DNA from: an uncultured Prevotellaceae bacterium
GTDB lineage: Bacteria; Bacteroidota; Bacteroidia; Bacteroidales; Bacteroidaceae
Direction of reading: 5' to 3'
Length of the DNA: 46,190 bases
Assembly: GCA_902779745.1 (NCBI GenBank)
Contig: CACZCT010000010.1
Coordinates: 1-46,190 of the forward strand
The notes beneath the pieces are model-generated. The model was not told the DNA's origin, did not search any database, and saw only the letters and a program-made list of their open reading frames with translations. This document shows, piece after piece, positions 31,830-41,846 of the stretch. The position numbers and the translations under genes are program-made. Each line of letters begins with the position of its first letter. The first letter of the stretch is position 1.

Positions 31830-34787
31830 ATGAGGAAAGTTTGTCTGGTACTTTGCATCATCTTCACATTCTGTCTGTCAGCGCAGGAAGCGCTGATAGA
31901 ACGGTATCGCATGGATGCCATTGATCTGTCGGCAGGATTGCCTCATAACCACGTCAATCAGATATTCTCGGACAGCCGTGGTTTCATATGGATTTCCACT
32001 TATGGCGGAGGTATCGTACGCTATGACGGGTTTTCTTTCCTTTCACCCACACTAAGTGATTCACAGGGTTTGCGCAGTAATTCCTGTAAAAGTATCACTG
32101 AAGACGGTTTTCAACGCCTATGGATAGCCTTCGATGAAGGGACGAGAGTGTTGGATTTGCGAACTATGAATCGCATTATTCCACGCTATAACACACAGGA
32201 CATCCGTCGCCTGCTCGATATTCCTTCTGTCAAAACCTATTGTGACGCGAAGGGAGCCTTATGGCAAGTAACACGTGACAGCGTGTTCCGCTATACCTTC
32301 AAGGAAGATGGTACGGTGAGCCATATCAGCAGTTACCACTATGTAGGGAATACTCCTGACGTGACAGTCTGTGATGTCGACCATAACGGAACAGTATGGA
32401 TTTGTATGGACGGAGGTCTTTACCGGCTGGCAGAGATTGGTGGTGAACTTGTCCGTGAGGAGATATCCCCTGTACTCCGTCAATTATATGGATTTTTTGT
32501 GACAAGTCTCATGAAACGAGGCAATAAGATATGGATATCTACCAACCAAGGACTCTATGCTTATGACCAGTATACCCATACTGTCCAGTCCTGGCGACAT
32601 ACAGGTGATTTATTACATGGACTCTCCCATGACCATGTCACAGCCCTGGCATCGGCGTCAGACGGACGGTTGTTGATAGGAACCCTGAAGGGCGTGGATG
32701 TTTTGGACGAACATACAGGAACTTTTGTCCACTGGAACAGTGCGAGCAGTCGCCCACTCTCCAGTGACTTTGTATTATGTATGATGGCACACGACGGCCA
32801 ATTATGGATCGGTACGGAGACATCAGGTATCGTAAAACTATCGCCTCTCCCCTTGTTGGTACGTAACTATCAGCATCATCCGACGGATGCCACATCCTTG
32901 TCTCCCCACCCCGTCAATGCGATATATGTAGAGCCTAATGGTACCCTCTGGGCAGGAACGGTAGAGGGAGGTCTTAACCGAAAGGCTGTAGGAAACAATG
33001 CGTTCACTCATTTCACCACCCAAAATTCTCCGCTCTCTCACAATTCTGTATCAGTAATAGAGCCTGATGCCCATGGCCATCTATGGGTTGGAACATGGGG
33101 GGGCGGTCTTAATATTGTCACCTTATCAGACCAGACTCTTCGACATGTCAGTCTACCAGATAGTATGGTAACCCAAACCAACTATATCGGCTCCTTGGCA
33201 TACGACAAATACAATGATGCACTTTGGATAGGGTCAAACGATGGCGTGTTCTATCTAGACCTCAAAACAGGACAGTTGAGTGATCCTTTTGTTGAAAACC
33301 GCTTCATCAGAGGATGCATCGGTACCCATATTGATAAGGATGGACAACTGTGGATGGGCTGTCTTAGCGGTGTTGTCACCATAAACTTGAAGGCACCACG
33401 AACTGAGGGAAAGTTTCAATATAGACATTTTCGTAATAAACTCGACCATCCAGAGTCGTCAATTATCGATAAAATCACATGTTTCTGTGAGTCTAAGGAT
33501 GGCACCCTCTGGTTAGGCTCCAACGGTTACGGTATATATCATCGTGTAATTGACAAGGCGGGCAAGGAAATTTTTGAAGCCTTCACTACAGATGACGGAC
33601 TGGCTAACAATGCCGTCAAGGGAATAGTAGAGGACACACAGGGACGTTTGTGGATTACGACGGACAACGGTCTGTCCGTCTATGATATACGCGCGCGTTC
33701 TTTTATTAATTATACAGAGCGAGAAGGATTGGGATGTCAGCGTTATTACTTTAACTCTGCTGTTATTGGTTCTGACGGTACCATCTATCTAGGAAGTCTG
33801 AATGGTCTGACAGAGATACATGGAGAAAATACAGAGACTCATTATCCTATCCACCTCACCTTTACCCGTCTGACTGTTGACAACCAAGTGGTAACTGCCT
33901 TGAACAATAATTTTCTAGATGCAGACATCTCACAGGCTAAACGTATCAACCTGCATGAGTCCAATAAGTCATTTGCCATTGATTTCTCTGCACTGACCTA
34001 TGCAGGAGAAGTCTTAGGACATTATAGTTATCGACTCAAAGGCTTTGAAGATGACTGGATCCGTCTGAAACCGGGAGAGCATTCCGCACGCTACACCAGT
34101 CTGAAACCTGGTAACTATACTTTTGAAGTGAAATATTCCACCGAAATGAATGAGATAGAGGAACATGTCATCTCTATTGCCATAGAGGTGATGCCCTATT
34201 TTTGGCGCAGTTGGTGGTTCAACCTACTCCTCATGGCTGCCCTAGTGGCATCCACTGTTTGGTTCTATCGTTACAAAGAAAGGGAATGGAAACGACTGGA
34301 GGCCGAAAAGTTGTTAACCCCCATCCGTAAGGTGTTGGAAGAAGCCGAAGAACCCCAACAGTTGCAGTCGCGCATCCAGAACATACTTGATAATCACGAA
34401 AAACTGAAAGTCAGTTTCCATAAGAGTGTAGAAGCTGATAAACAGGAGGTGATGCTGCATAGTAAATCGTTTATGGACCATGCCATGGAGATTCTGGAGC
34501 AGGACTATATGAAAAGCGAGTTTGGCGTAAGTGAGTTTGCTGAGGCAATGGGTATGAGCAAGCCCCTTTTATCAAAGCGACTGAATGCAGAAGCAGGAAT
34601 GAGTACAGGACAGTTTATCCGCAACTATCGTCTTACTATTGCCAAACGACTATTGTTGGAAAACTATGCCAACCGCAATATTACGGAAATCGCCTATAAG
34701 GTCGGCTTTAATGACCCTAAGTATTTCACCCGTTGTTTTACCAATCAATACGGGTGTAGTCCTAGTAATTATATAGGTGATATTTAA
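31830..34787 (+). CDS. HTCS-like regulator without kinase: beta-propeller sensor, Y_Y_Y, one TM, AraC-type HTH
   Basis: 985 residues. A signal peptide is followed by repeated two-component-regulator propeller motifs (SRGFIWISTYGGGIVRYDG, LWIGTETSGIVKL, LWVGTWGGGLNIV, LWLGSNGYGIYH, LWITTDNGLSVYD), a Y_Y_Y domain (about 720-790, YSYRLKGFEDDW), a membrane helix (about 794-813), a helical linker and a C-terminal AraC/XylS domain (about 890-985, FIRNYRLTIAKRLLLEN, VGFNDPKYFTRCFTNQYGCSPSNY). Ordinary hybrid two-component systems add HisKA, HATPase and receiver domains and reach about 1300-1400 residues; none is present here. It should sense arabinan fragments in the periplasm and bind DNA directly from the membrane. 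susC follows. Confidence 0.9.
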   Translation: MRKVCLVLCIIFTFCLSAQEALIERYRMDAIDLSAGLPHNHVNQIFSDSRGFIWISTYGGGIVRYDGFSFLSPTLSDSQGLRSNSCKSITEDGFQRLWIAFDEGTRVLDLRTMNRIIPRYNTQDIRRLLDIPSVKTYCDAKGALWQVTRDSVFRYTFKEDGTVSHISSYHYVGNTPDVTVCDVDHNGTVWICMDGGLYRLAEIGGELVREEISPVLRQLYGFFVTSLMKRGNKIWISTNQGLYAYDQYTHTVQSWRHTGDLLHGLSHDHVTALASASDGRLLIGTLKGVDVLDEHTGTFVHWNSASSRPLSSDFVLCMMAHDGQLWIGTETSGIVKLSPLPLLVRNYQHHPTDATSLSPHPVNAIYVEPNGTLWAGTVEGGLNRKAVGNNAFTHFTTQNSPLSHNSVSVIEPDAHGHLWVGTWGGGLNIVTLSDQTLRHVSLPDSMVTQTNYIGSLAYDKYNDALWIGSNDGVFYLDLKTGQLSDPFVENRFIRGCIGTHIDKDGQLWMGCLSGVVTINLKAPRTEGKFQYRHFRNKLDHPESSIIDKITCFCESKDGTLWLGSNGYGIYHRVIDKAGKEIFEAFTTDDGLANNAVKGIVEDTQGRLWITTDNGLSVYDIRARSFINYTEREGLGCQRYYFNSAVIGSDGTIYLGSLNGLTEIHGENTETHYPIHLTFTRLTVDNQVVTALNNNFLDADISQAKRINLHESNKSFAIDFSALTYAGEVLGHYSYRLKGFEDDWIRLKPGEHSARYTSLKPGNYTFEVKYSTEMNEIEEHVISIAIEVMPYFWRSWWFNLLLMAALVASTVWFYRYKEREWKRLEAEKLLTPIRKVLEEAEEPQQLQSRIQNILDNHEKLKVSFHKSVEADKQEVMLHSKSFMDHAMEILEQDYMKSEFGVSEFAEAMGMSKPLLSKRLNAEAGMSTGQFIRNYRLTIAKRLLLENYANRNITEIAYKVGFNDPKYFTRCFTNQYGCSPSNYIGDI

Positions 34788-34797
34788 CCCGCTATTA

Positions 34798-34828
34798 CGT
34801 TTTATCCTCCTTTTATATCGTTTTGTCC
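34798..34828 (+). promoter_or_regulatory. Direct repeat CGTTTTATCC / CGTTTTGTCC, likely regulator site
   Basis: Two 10-base copies (34798-34807 and 34819-34828, one difference) are spaced 21 bases start to start, two helical turns. They lie about 25 and 45 bases before the -7 box of susC, as expected for an AraC-type activator. The encoding gene is immediately upstream. Confidence 0.5.
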
Positions 34829-34859
34829 ACCCGCAAGGGTGGTTTTTTATTTACTTTTG
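34827..34859 (+). terminator. Terminator of the regulator gene, with the susC -7 box just after it
   Basis: A 6-bp GC stem with a GCAA tetraloop (CCACCC 34827-34832, GGGTGG 34837-34842) and six Ts. TACTTTTG at 34852-34859 follows and is a probable -7 box for susC. No -33 TTTG lies at the right distance, which fits activator dependence. Confidence 0.75.
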
Positions 34860-34908
34860 CCACCGAAAAGATTAATGCTAACAATATTAACCTAAAAACA
34901 ATTAACAA

Positions 34909-37900
34909 ATGAGAAAACAGTTATTATTCTCTTTGATGCTGTCTTTCGGTATCACGGGTGGACTTTCTGTCAGCCCTGTATCCGTAAAGGCGGCAGTGAC
35001 CCAGCAGACTATCAAGGTCAAGGGTCAGGTTGTTGACCAAGACGGGGAGCCCCTGATTGGCGCAACAATTAGAGTGAAAGGTGCTACGTCTGGAAGTGTT
35101 ACCGACATTGACGGAAACTTCCAAATTGACGCTCCGGCCAATGCAACGCTTTTGATAAGCTATGTTGGTTTCAAGGACCGTGAGATTGCCGTACGCGGGC
35201 GTGCCATCATCGAATCAATTCAATTAGAGCCCGACTCACATGTGCTCGACCAGGTAGTCGTTGTGGGTTACGGTACACAAAAGAAGGCTGATCTGACTGG
35301 TTCTGTGTCTATCGTTAACGCCGATGAGTTGAAGCGTGTTTCTAACTCCAACATCTCCACGATGCTGGAAGGTAAGGTGGCAGGTGTGCAGATTACTTCT
35401 GACGGTCAGCCCGGTGCCGACCCAGCCGTACGCATCCGTGGCTTGGGTACCTTTGGTAGCACCGCTCCTCTGTATGTCATTGACGGTGTGCCCATGGGTA
35501 CGACAATCCGTGACTTCTCTCCAAACGACATTGAGACCATCCAAGTGTTAAAGGACGCATCCGCAGGTGCAATCTACGGTTCGCGTGCCGCCAATGGCGT
35601 GGTAATCATCACTACCAAAAATGGTAAGAAAGACCAACCTTTAAAAGTGGACTATAAAGGTTACTTCGGTGTTGACTGGATTCCCAGCAGTACATACGAT
35701 TTGATGAATGCCGATCAGTACAGCCAGTATTTGGGTCAGGCCGCCGCCAACTCCAACACACCGTTGCCCAGTGGCTATAGTCTTGGAGCAGATGGTAAAT
35801 ACCACTTCATGGATGCGACCAATACCGATTGGTTCAAGGAGGTCTTCAAGACCGGTAGCCGTCAGAACCACAACATCAACCTCAGTGGCGGCGGTGCACA
35901 CAATACATATAATATAGGTCTCGACTATTTCCAGCAGAAGGGTACCTTAGAGGGAGCCGGACCTAATTACCAGCGTTTCACTGCCCGTGTGAACAACATG
36001 ATGGAGACGAAGTTTATCACTTTCCGCACGAGTTTGGTATACTCTCACTCCAATCAGGACGGTATGGGACTCTCCAATGCCAACGAGTATGTACAGGGAC
36101 TGTATGGTGACGTGACCAACGTCTTGCGCGGTACCTTGCTGATGCAACCTACGATCAAGGCATACGATGAGTCTACCTGGTATTTGGACGATGTTGTTCC
36201 TGCCGCCAAGAACTATAAGTATGACGCATACGGCTATGGCGTATATTACAATGATATCCATGGAGATATCTCTGCTTCCAACCCCTTATTGGTGAACAAC
36301 AAACTGACCCGTAACACGATTGTCGACCGCGTCGTCGCCACCGGTTCTGCTGACGTTGACCTCTTCAAGATGATTGGTAAGGAGATTAAGAACCATAAAT
36401 TGAACTACAAGCTGAACCTCTCTTACAGTAAGACACATGCAAAGGACAAGACCTGGATTAGTGCTTGGATCCAGAGTAACCGTGTCTACCTCGACAAGTC
36501 GAACGAGACACTGACAGAGAACAAGCGTACCTATTCCGACTTCCTGGTAGAGAATACGATTACCTATGACGGAACATTTGGTCTGCACCACTTCAACCTG
36601 TTGGGCGGTATCACCTACGAGGAGGAGAATACCCATCTGTTGAATGCCTGGGCAAAAAATCTTCCTGAGCCTTATTACCTGCAGATTGGCAATGGTGAGA
36701 CCAGGGATGCAGACTCCTATGAGTCAAAGCATGCACTGACTTCATTCATCGGTCGTTTGAATTATGACTACGACGGCAAGTACCTGCTCTCATTCGTACT
36801 TCGTCGTGATGGCAGTTCTCGTCTGACCAAAGATATCCGTTGGGGTACATTCCCCTCTATCTCTGCCGGTTGGCGTTTCGACAAGGAGAAGTTTTTCCCC
36901 ATCAATCGTGACATTGTAAACATGTTCAAGATTCGTGCCAGTTATGGTGAACTTGGTAATGAGAATATTGGCGAGTATGCTTATCTGGCAACCTACCGTG
37001 CCGGATACATGACCTATAGTTTTGGCAATAATGTCGTATCAGGTACTTCTATTGAGGACTTCGTCAATGGAAAACTTGCCTGGGAGAAGAAGTCTACGAC
37101 CAATATCGGTATCGATCTCGCGATGTTCAACAACCGTTTGGAATTTACTGCAGAGTGGTATAAGAACAAATCTACAGACCTGTTGTATGATGTTCCCGTT
37201 CCTGCCAATGCTGGTGTGAGAAACGAGACAGTGACGATGAATGCCGCCACAATGGAGAACAGTGGTTTTGAGTTCTCTGTTACATACCGTAACAACGACC
37301 ATCCTTTGAAGTGGCAGGTCAGTGCCAACCTGAGTACGTTAAAGAACAAGGTAAAGTCACTCGGTGTTGGTGACAAGCCTTTTATCACAGGAGACTATAT
37401 CACCATGGTAGGTGAAGAGGTAGGTCAGTTCTATGGCTATGTCTATGAGGGTATTGCCCGTACACAGGCTGACTTGGACGACCATGCCACACAAACAGGT
37501 GCCCAGGTCGGTGACTGTCTTTACAAAGATGTCAGTGGTCCGAAAGGAGTGCCTGACGGTATCATCGACACCTACGACCGTGTTATTCTCGGCAGCGGTC
37601 TGCCCAAGGTGAACTTCGGAATCAGTGCCCATCTGGAATACAAGAATTTCGATTTGAGTATCTCTACCTTCGGTGCTTTGAACTATCATGTAGCGGACGG
37701 TATCTATAACAGTCTGAACTCCTGTTACGGTTGGGCAAACAAGGATGTTGCCATATTGGATGCCAACCGTTACTCTGACGATGGACTGACCTATATCTCC
37801 AGTGTACCACGCACCTATATCACAGCCAACGGTGAAGGTTGGAATGACTATTTCAGTGACCGTAAGATTCAGAATGCCGCCTATTGGAAGATTGCTAATA

Positions 37901-38109
37901 TCGAATTAGGTTACAACTTCCCCGACAAATGGTTCAAGGGTATCATATCCGGTGCCCGTGTCTATGTGTCGGCACAGAATCTCTACACCTTTACGAAATA
38001 CAAAGGATACAACGTGGACTATGCCGGTGGTACGTTTACCCCAGGTTTTAACTGGTGTTCATACCCCAGTGCACGTACTTTCATGGCAGGTCTCCTCTTC
38101 TCGTTCTAA
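34909..38109 (+). CDS. susC: SusC-like TonB-dependent outer-membrane transporter
   Basis: 1066 residues. A signal peptide (about 1-29, ending VKA) is followed by a carboxypeptidase-like regulatory domain (about 35-110, KGQVVDQDGEPLIGATIRVKG), the plug with VVVGYGTQKKADLTGSVS and the SusC signature RIRGLGTFGSTAPLYVIDGVP, and a 22-stranded barrel ending in FMAGLLFSF. It imports oligosaccharides bound by the SusD partner, driven by TonB. There is no N-terminal STN domain, so it does not signal to an anti-sigma factor. The substrate is probably arabino-oligosaccharide. susD begins 41 bases downstream. Confidence 0.95.
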   Translation: MRKQLLFSLMLSFGITGGLSVSPVSVKAAVTQQTIKVKGQVVDQDGEPLIGATIRVKGATSGSVTDIDGNFQIDAPANATLLISYVGFKDREIAVRGRAIIESIQLEPDSHVLDQVVVVGYGTQKKADLTGSVSIVNADELKRVSNSNISTMLEGKVAGVQITSDGQPGADPAVRIRGLGTFGSTAPLYVIDGVPMGTTIRDFSPNDIETIQVLKDASAGAIYGSRAANGVVIITTKNGKKDQPLKVDYKGYFGVDWIPSSTYDLMNADQYSQYLGQAAANSNTPLPSGYSLGADGKYHFMDATNTDWFKEVFKTGSRQNHNINLSGGGAHNTYNIGLDYFQQKGTLEGAGPNYQRFTARVNNMMETKFITFRTSLVYSHSNQDGMGLSNANEYVQGLYGDVTNVLRGTLLMQPTIKAYDESTWYLDDVVPAAKNYKYDAYGYGVYYNDIHGDISASNPLLVNNKLTRNTIVDRVVATGSADVDLFKMIGKEIKNHKLNYKLNLSYSKTHAKDKTWISAWIQSNRVYLDKSNETLTENKRTYSDFLVENTITYDGTFGLHHFNLLGGITYEEENTHLLNAWAKNLPEPYYLQIGNGETRDADSYESKHALTSFIGRLNYDYDGKYLLSFVLRRDGSSRLTKDIRWGTFPSISAGWRFDKEKFFPINRDIVNMFKIRASYGELGNENIGEYAYLATYRAGYMTYSFGNNVVSGTSIEDFVNGKLAWEKKSTTNIGIDLAMFNNRLEFTAEWYKNKSTDLLYDVPVPANAGVRNETVTMNAATMENSGFEFSVTYRNNDHPLKWQVSANLSTLKNKVKSLGVGDKPFITGDYITMVGEEVGQFYGYVYEGIARTQADLDDHATQTGAQVGDCLYKDVSGPKGVPDGIIDTYDRVILGSGLPKVNFGISAHLEYKNFDLSISTFGALNYHVADGIYNSLNSCYGWANKDVAILDANRYSDDGLTYISSVPRTYITANGEGWNDYFSDRKIQNAAYWKIANIELGYNFPDKWFKGIISGARVYVSAQNLYTFTKYKGYNVDYAGGTFTPGFNWCSYPSARTFMAGLLFSF

Positions 38110-38150
38110 ACAATTGAAAGATATAAAAATTGAAAAACTGAAGTTTAAAT

Positions 38151-39923
38151 ATGAAACTATATAAAATTTCATTAGCCCTGATGTTGGGCATCGGCACACT
38201 GACATCATGCAGTGACAAGTTGGAGTTAAGCAACCCCAACCAGCCGACGACAGGTACTTTCGGTAACACGATTGAGGATTTGGAGGAAGCCGTTATTGCC
38301 TGCTATCACCATACCCGTATGGAGGGAACATACGCCCGTGTGGGTTATACCCTTGACTGTTGCCGTGGTGATGAAGTGTGGAATGTTGCCCAGTCATGGG
38401 GACATCTTGGTGCGGACAATCTGAACGCATCAACGATAGATGATGTAGTAGACATGTGGATATGGCGTGACTGGTACTATGTAATCAACATCAGCAACTT
38501 CGTGATTACCAAGTGTGACGAGAAAGAGGGCGAAACTACGCAGACATTGAAGCGTATCAAGGGACAGGCTCTCTTTACCCGTGCCCTTGCATACTACAAT
38601 CTTGCCAACTACTATCAGAACCCCGCATTGATTTTGGACTATAAAGAGTATTCTACGCTCGACGGTCTTTATGCTTCTAACTGGGAAGAAGAGGGCGAGC
38701 CATCGTATGAGCAGTATGACAGGGTCATGGATCAGGTGGAGGCCGATTTCTCAGAGGCCATGTCATTACTTCCTTCTCGTGATGAAGGTGGTGAATGGGC
38801 AAAAGGCCGTTATACCAAGGGTGCTGCCGCTGGTTTCTATGCCCGCTCTCTGATGCAGCGTCATAAGTACGATGAGGCATTGACCGTATTGAAAGACATC
38901 ATCAAGGGTACATACGGCAGGTATGAACTCACAAAGAACTATGGTGATAACTTCCGTGAGGGTTCTGCCTACGAGAACAATGCCGAGAGTCTCTTCGAGG
39001 TACAATTCCTGGATTACGGTACACAAGGTTCTGACGATGAGTGGACACCCGTGAATATCAGTAAGAATGCCTCTCAGGGACATGCCGTGGAGAGTAACTA
39101 CGGTCCTGAGAACGTTGGCAGTTGGCAGGACCTTTCCGCTGCCCCCTGGCTCTATCATCTCTTTTTGGGAGAAAAGACCACAGAAGGAAAACTGGATCCC
39201 CGCCTCTATTGGACGATAGGTACCTATGAGGATGACTGGGAAGGCTTTGAATATGGTAACATGTGTTATCAGGAGAAGATGACAGCTGATATCCCTATTG
39301 TAACCAATAATGTGAACAAGGGACTGCCGATTGCCAAATGGACCAATTTCCGTACTGGTCTTTACAACTCGATTATTGTAGGTCTGAAGTGCGGTATCAA
39401 CCTGCGTATCATGCGTTACTCAGACGTGCTGCTTCGTGCTGCAGAGTGTGAGAACGAGGTGAATGGTCCTACACAGCAGGCTATTGACTGGATCAATGAG
39501 GTACGCCATCGTGCCAAACTTGCAGACTTGGAACTTGCCGACTTTAACACCAAGGACAAACTATTTGAACAGATTGCCAATGTGGAACGTCCGAAAGAGT
39601 TCGGTTGTGAGACAGGACGTGGCTTTGACCTCATCCGTTGGGGTTTCTTCTATGACAGTGGACGCATGGATCAGTTGAAGATGCATGGTGCCTATAAACT
39701 TGCTGCAGATATCAAGGATGACATTCAATACGGACAACCAGGAGTTTCAAGCACTTATACCAAATATGAGGATGGTCATGAATACTTCCCGATATATCAG
39801 AACTACTTGGACAACAATACCAACCTTAGAGGCAACTCTGCGAATAAAAATACTAACAACAGTACCTACTTTGTAAAAAAAGGCTGGACTGTTCACCCTG
39901 TTGTAGATCTGAGTAAAAAATAA
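38151..39923 (+). CDS. susD: SusD/RagB-family surface glycan-binding lipoprotein
   Basis: 590 residues with a lipoprotein signal (lipobox LTSC, Cys20). The SusD fold is seen as N-terminal TPR-like helices (FTRALAYYNLANYYQNPALI, the SusD hallmark region), an insert of variable loops in the middle, and the C-terminal RyFdlIRW-like GRGFDLIRWGFF. It caps the SusC barrel and captures glycan. The gap to susC holds AT-rich, roughly 7-base periodic sequence but no promoter, so both are on one transcript. Confidence 0.95.
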   Translation: MKLYKISLALMLGIGTLTSCSDKLELSNPNQPTTGTFGNTIEDLEEAVIACYHHTRMEGTYARVGYTLDCCRGDEVWNVAQSWGHLGADNLNASTIDDVVDMWIWRDWYYVINISNFVITKCDEKEGETTQTLKRIKGQALFTRALAYYNLANYYQNPALILDYKEYSTLDGLYASNWEEEGEPSYEQYDRVMDQVEADFSEAMSLLPSRDEGGEWAKGRYTKGAAAGFYARSLMQRHKYDEALTVLKDIIKGTYGRYELTKNYGDNFREGSAYENNAESLFEVQFLDYGTQGSDDEWTPVNISKNASQGHAVESNYGPENVGSWQDLSAAPWLYHLFLGEKTTEGKLDPRLYWTIGTYEDDWEGFEYGNMCYQEKMTADIPIVTNNVNKGLPIAKWTNFRTGLYNSIIVGLKCGINLRIMRYSDVLLRAAECENEVNGPTQQAIDWINEVRHRAKLADLELADFNTKDKLFEQIANVERPKEFGCETGRGFDLIRWGFFYDSGRMDQLKMHGAYKLAADIKDDIQYGQPGVSSTYTKYEDGHEYFPIYQNYLDNNTNLRGNSANKNTNNSTYFVKKGWTVHPVVDLSKK

Positions 39924-39945
39924 AATGAAGAATTGATAAATTGAA

Positions 39946-41838
39946 ATGAATATGAAATATCTCAATAAATTAGCATCCGTCTTATTCATTGCTACCCTTG
40001 GCGTAATGACGATGACGAGTTGTGAGGGTGGTGACCTTTACAATATAAATGCACCCGACTGGCTCTCTGAAATGGGAGGCAATGAGGGCGAAGACGATGA
40101 ATTCATCTCCGTCACGCCAAACCCGACTACTCTGGGTTCTGCCGACAATACTACTCCTTGGTGGACTGTGTTTACTGACGATATCCAGGCTGAAGCAGGT
40201 AAGAGTTATCAGATTAAATTCCTCAACTTTGGCGGTTCCAGTAACTGGAATAACTTCGTGCTCATTCTGCGTAATGAAGCAAAGGACTTTGAGTATGCTG
40301 TGCTTCGTGCTGATAACTGGGGCTGGGGAACAGGCTATACAGGTGAGGAGAGTGATGCCCATTTCGTAAAGAAAATGGAGAGTGCAGACCGTGACTGGGC
40401 TACATGGCTGAAAGCAATGAATCTGGCTAAATGTACGATGAATATTTATAATTATGGTGACGGAACCGCTGACGTGAAGATTGTCATGCTAGGATCAGAC
40501 GGTAACACCTATACACAGGAGTATACAGGAATTTCTGTAGATAAAGATAACCTGTATTTCGCCTTCACAGTGGATAACAGCCACATCGAATTCGGTGATA
40601 TTGATGTTGAGGACAGTGAGCCCACTGCCTTAACACTGAATGGTGTTCCTGGTGAAGTAGTGGCTGGCACAGAGTTTAGCGAGTTTATCGCCAATGTTTC
40701 TGCTACGGTGACTTTCGCAGAGGGCGTTACTAAGGATGTTACTGCTGAGGAACTGCAGTTCGAAGTCATTCCCGATTTTGAGGAGATAGGACAGAAGACG
40801 CTTGTCGCCATTTATAATAAGACATACATGGGCAATAATTGTAGCAAGCCTGTTATTGCCAGCAAGACTTTCAGTATTGTGAAGGAACTCTCTGCATACA
40901 CGCAGACCGTGGTTGTTCCTACTCCACTCATCTTGGGCGCTGAAGATAACTCTACGCCATTCTGGGGCGCTCATACCGAGAATATCAAGATTGCTCCGAA
41001 GGAGACAAAGGTGGCTACCTTCACCAACTATAGCTCATGCGCCAATAACTGGAATAACTTCTGTATCGTTCTCTGTAAGGCTGACAATTCTGAAAATGCA
41101 GTAGTTCGTGCTGACAACTACGGATGGGGTGACGGCTATGCCGCATGTACACCGACTATGGAGGAAGGAAGAGACTGGGATGTCTGGCGGCCTGCCATGA
41201 ATGGTGCCAAAGTGACCACCTATGTTACTAACAACGGTGATGGAACTGCTGATGTGAAGGCTGTGATGGTTGGCAATAATAATACTACCTATACACAGGA
41301 GTATAAAGGTATCAACACTATTGATCCGGATAACTTCTATTTCCGATTCACCGTGGATGGATGCCATCTCGTATTCGACAATACGGTAGGAGCCCCTGAC
41401 TGTTCTACCGCCTTCTGGGGAGCACACTCTCCTAACATCCAGGTAATCGGCCATCAGGTATGTACCGTCAACTTCACGAATTACTCTTCATGTGCGAACA
41501 ACTGGAACAACTTCGTTCTTGTTCTCTGTTCTGCTGACGGTGCGAGAGAGTATGCTGTCGTCCGTGCTGACAACTATGGATGGGGCGATGGCTATGCCGC
41601 ATGTACGCCAGTAATGGAAACAGGAAGAGACTGGGATGCATGGCGTCCTGCGATGAATGGTGCCAAAGTTTCTGCACAGATAGTCAATAATGGCGACGGT
41701 ACCGCTGATATCAAGATTGTGATGCATGGTACAGATGGGAAAGAATACACCCAGGATTATATCGGCATCAACACCATTGACCCGGATAACTTCTATTTCA
41801 ATTTAACTGTTGACGGTAGTTACTTGGTTTTTGAATAA
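39946..41838 (+). CDS. Surface lipoprotein with three copies of a glycan-binding-like module and one Ig-like domain
   Basis: 630 residues. The lipoprotein signal ends at Cys26 (MTSC). A module of about 150 residues occurs three times: near residues 55-205, 320-470 and 475-630. Each copy has NNWNNF or SNWNNF, YAVxRADNxGWGxGY, RDWxxW, an NGDGTADxKxVM segment and a closing DxDNxYFxFTVD. Copies 2 and 3 are nearly identical; copy 1 is diverged and followed by an Ig-like domain (about 215-315). I recognise no catalytic residues. Its position after susD is that of SGBP (SusE/F-like) proteins, so I infer a surface arabinan-binding role. Start at ATG 39946; ATG 39952 is possible. Confidence 0.75.
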   Translation: MNMKYLNKLASVLFIATLGVMTMTSCEGGDLYNINAPDWLSEMGGNEGEDDEFISVTPNPTTLGSADNTTPWWTVFTDDIQAEAGKSYQIKFLNFGGSSNWNNFVLILRNEAKDFEYAVLRADNWGWGTGYTGEESDAHFVKKMESADRDWATWLKAMNLAKCTMNIYNYGDGTADVKIVMLGSDGNTYTQEYTGISVDKDNLYFAFTVDNSHIEFGDIDVEDSEPTALTLNGVPGEVVAGTEFSEFIANVSATVTFAEGVTKDVTAEELQFEVIPDFEEIGQKTLVAIYNKTYMGNNCSKPVIASKTFSIVKELSAYTQTVVVPTPLILGAEDNSTPFWGAHTENIKIAPKETKVATFTNYSSCANNWNNFCIVLCKADNSENAVVRADNYGWGDGYAACTPTMEEGRDWDVWRPAMNGAKVTTYVTNNGDGTADVKAVMVGNNNTTYTQEYKGINTIDPDNFYFRFTVDGCHLVFDNTVGAPDCSTAFWGAHSPNIQVIGHQVCTVNFTNYSSCANNWNNFVLVLCSADGAREYAVVRADNYGWGDGYAACTPVMETGRDWDAWRPAMNGAKVSAQIVNNGDGTADIKIVMHGTDGKEYTQDYIGINTIDPDNFYFNLTVDGSYLVFE

Positions 41839-41846
41839 TCACTAAA

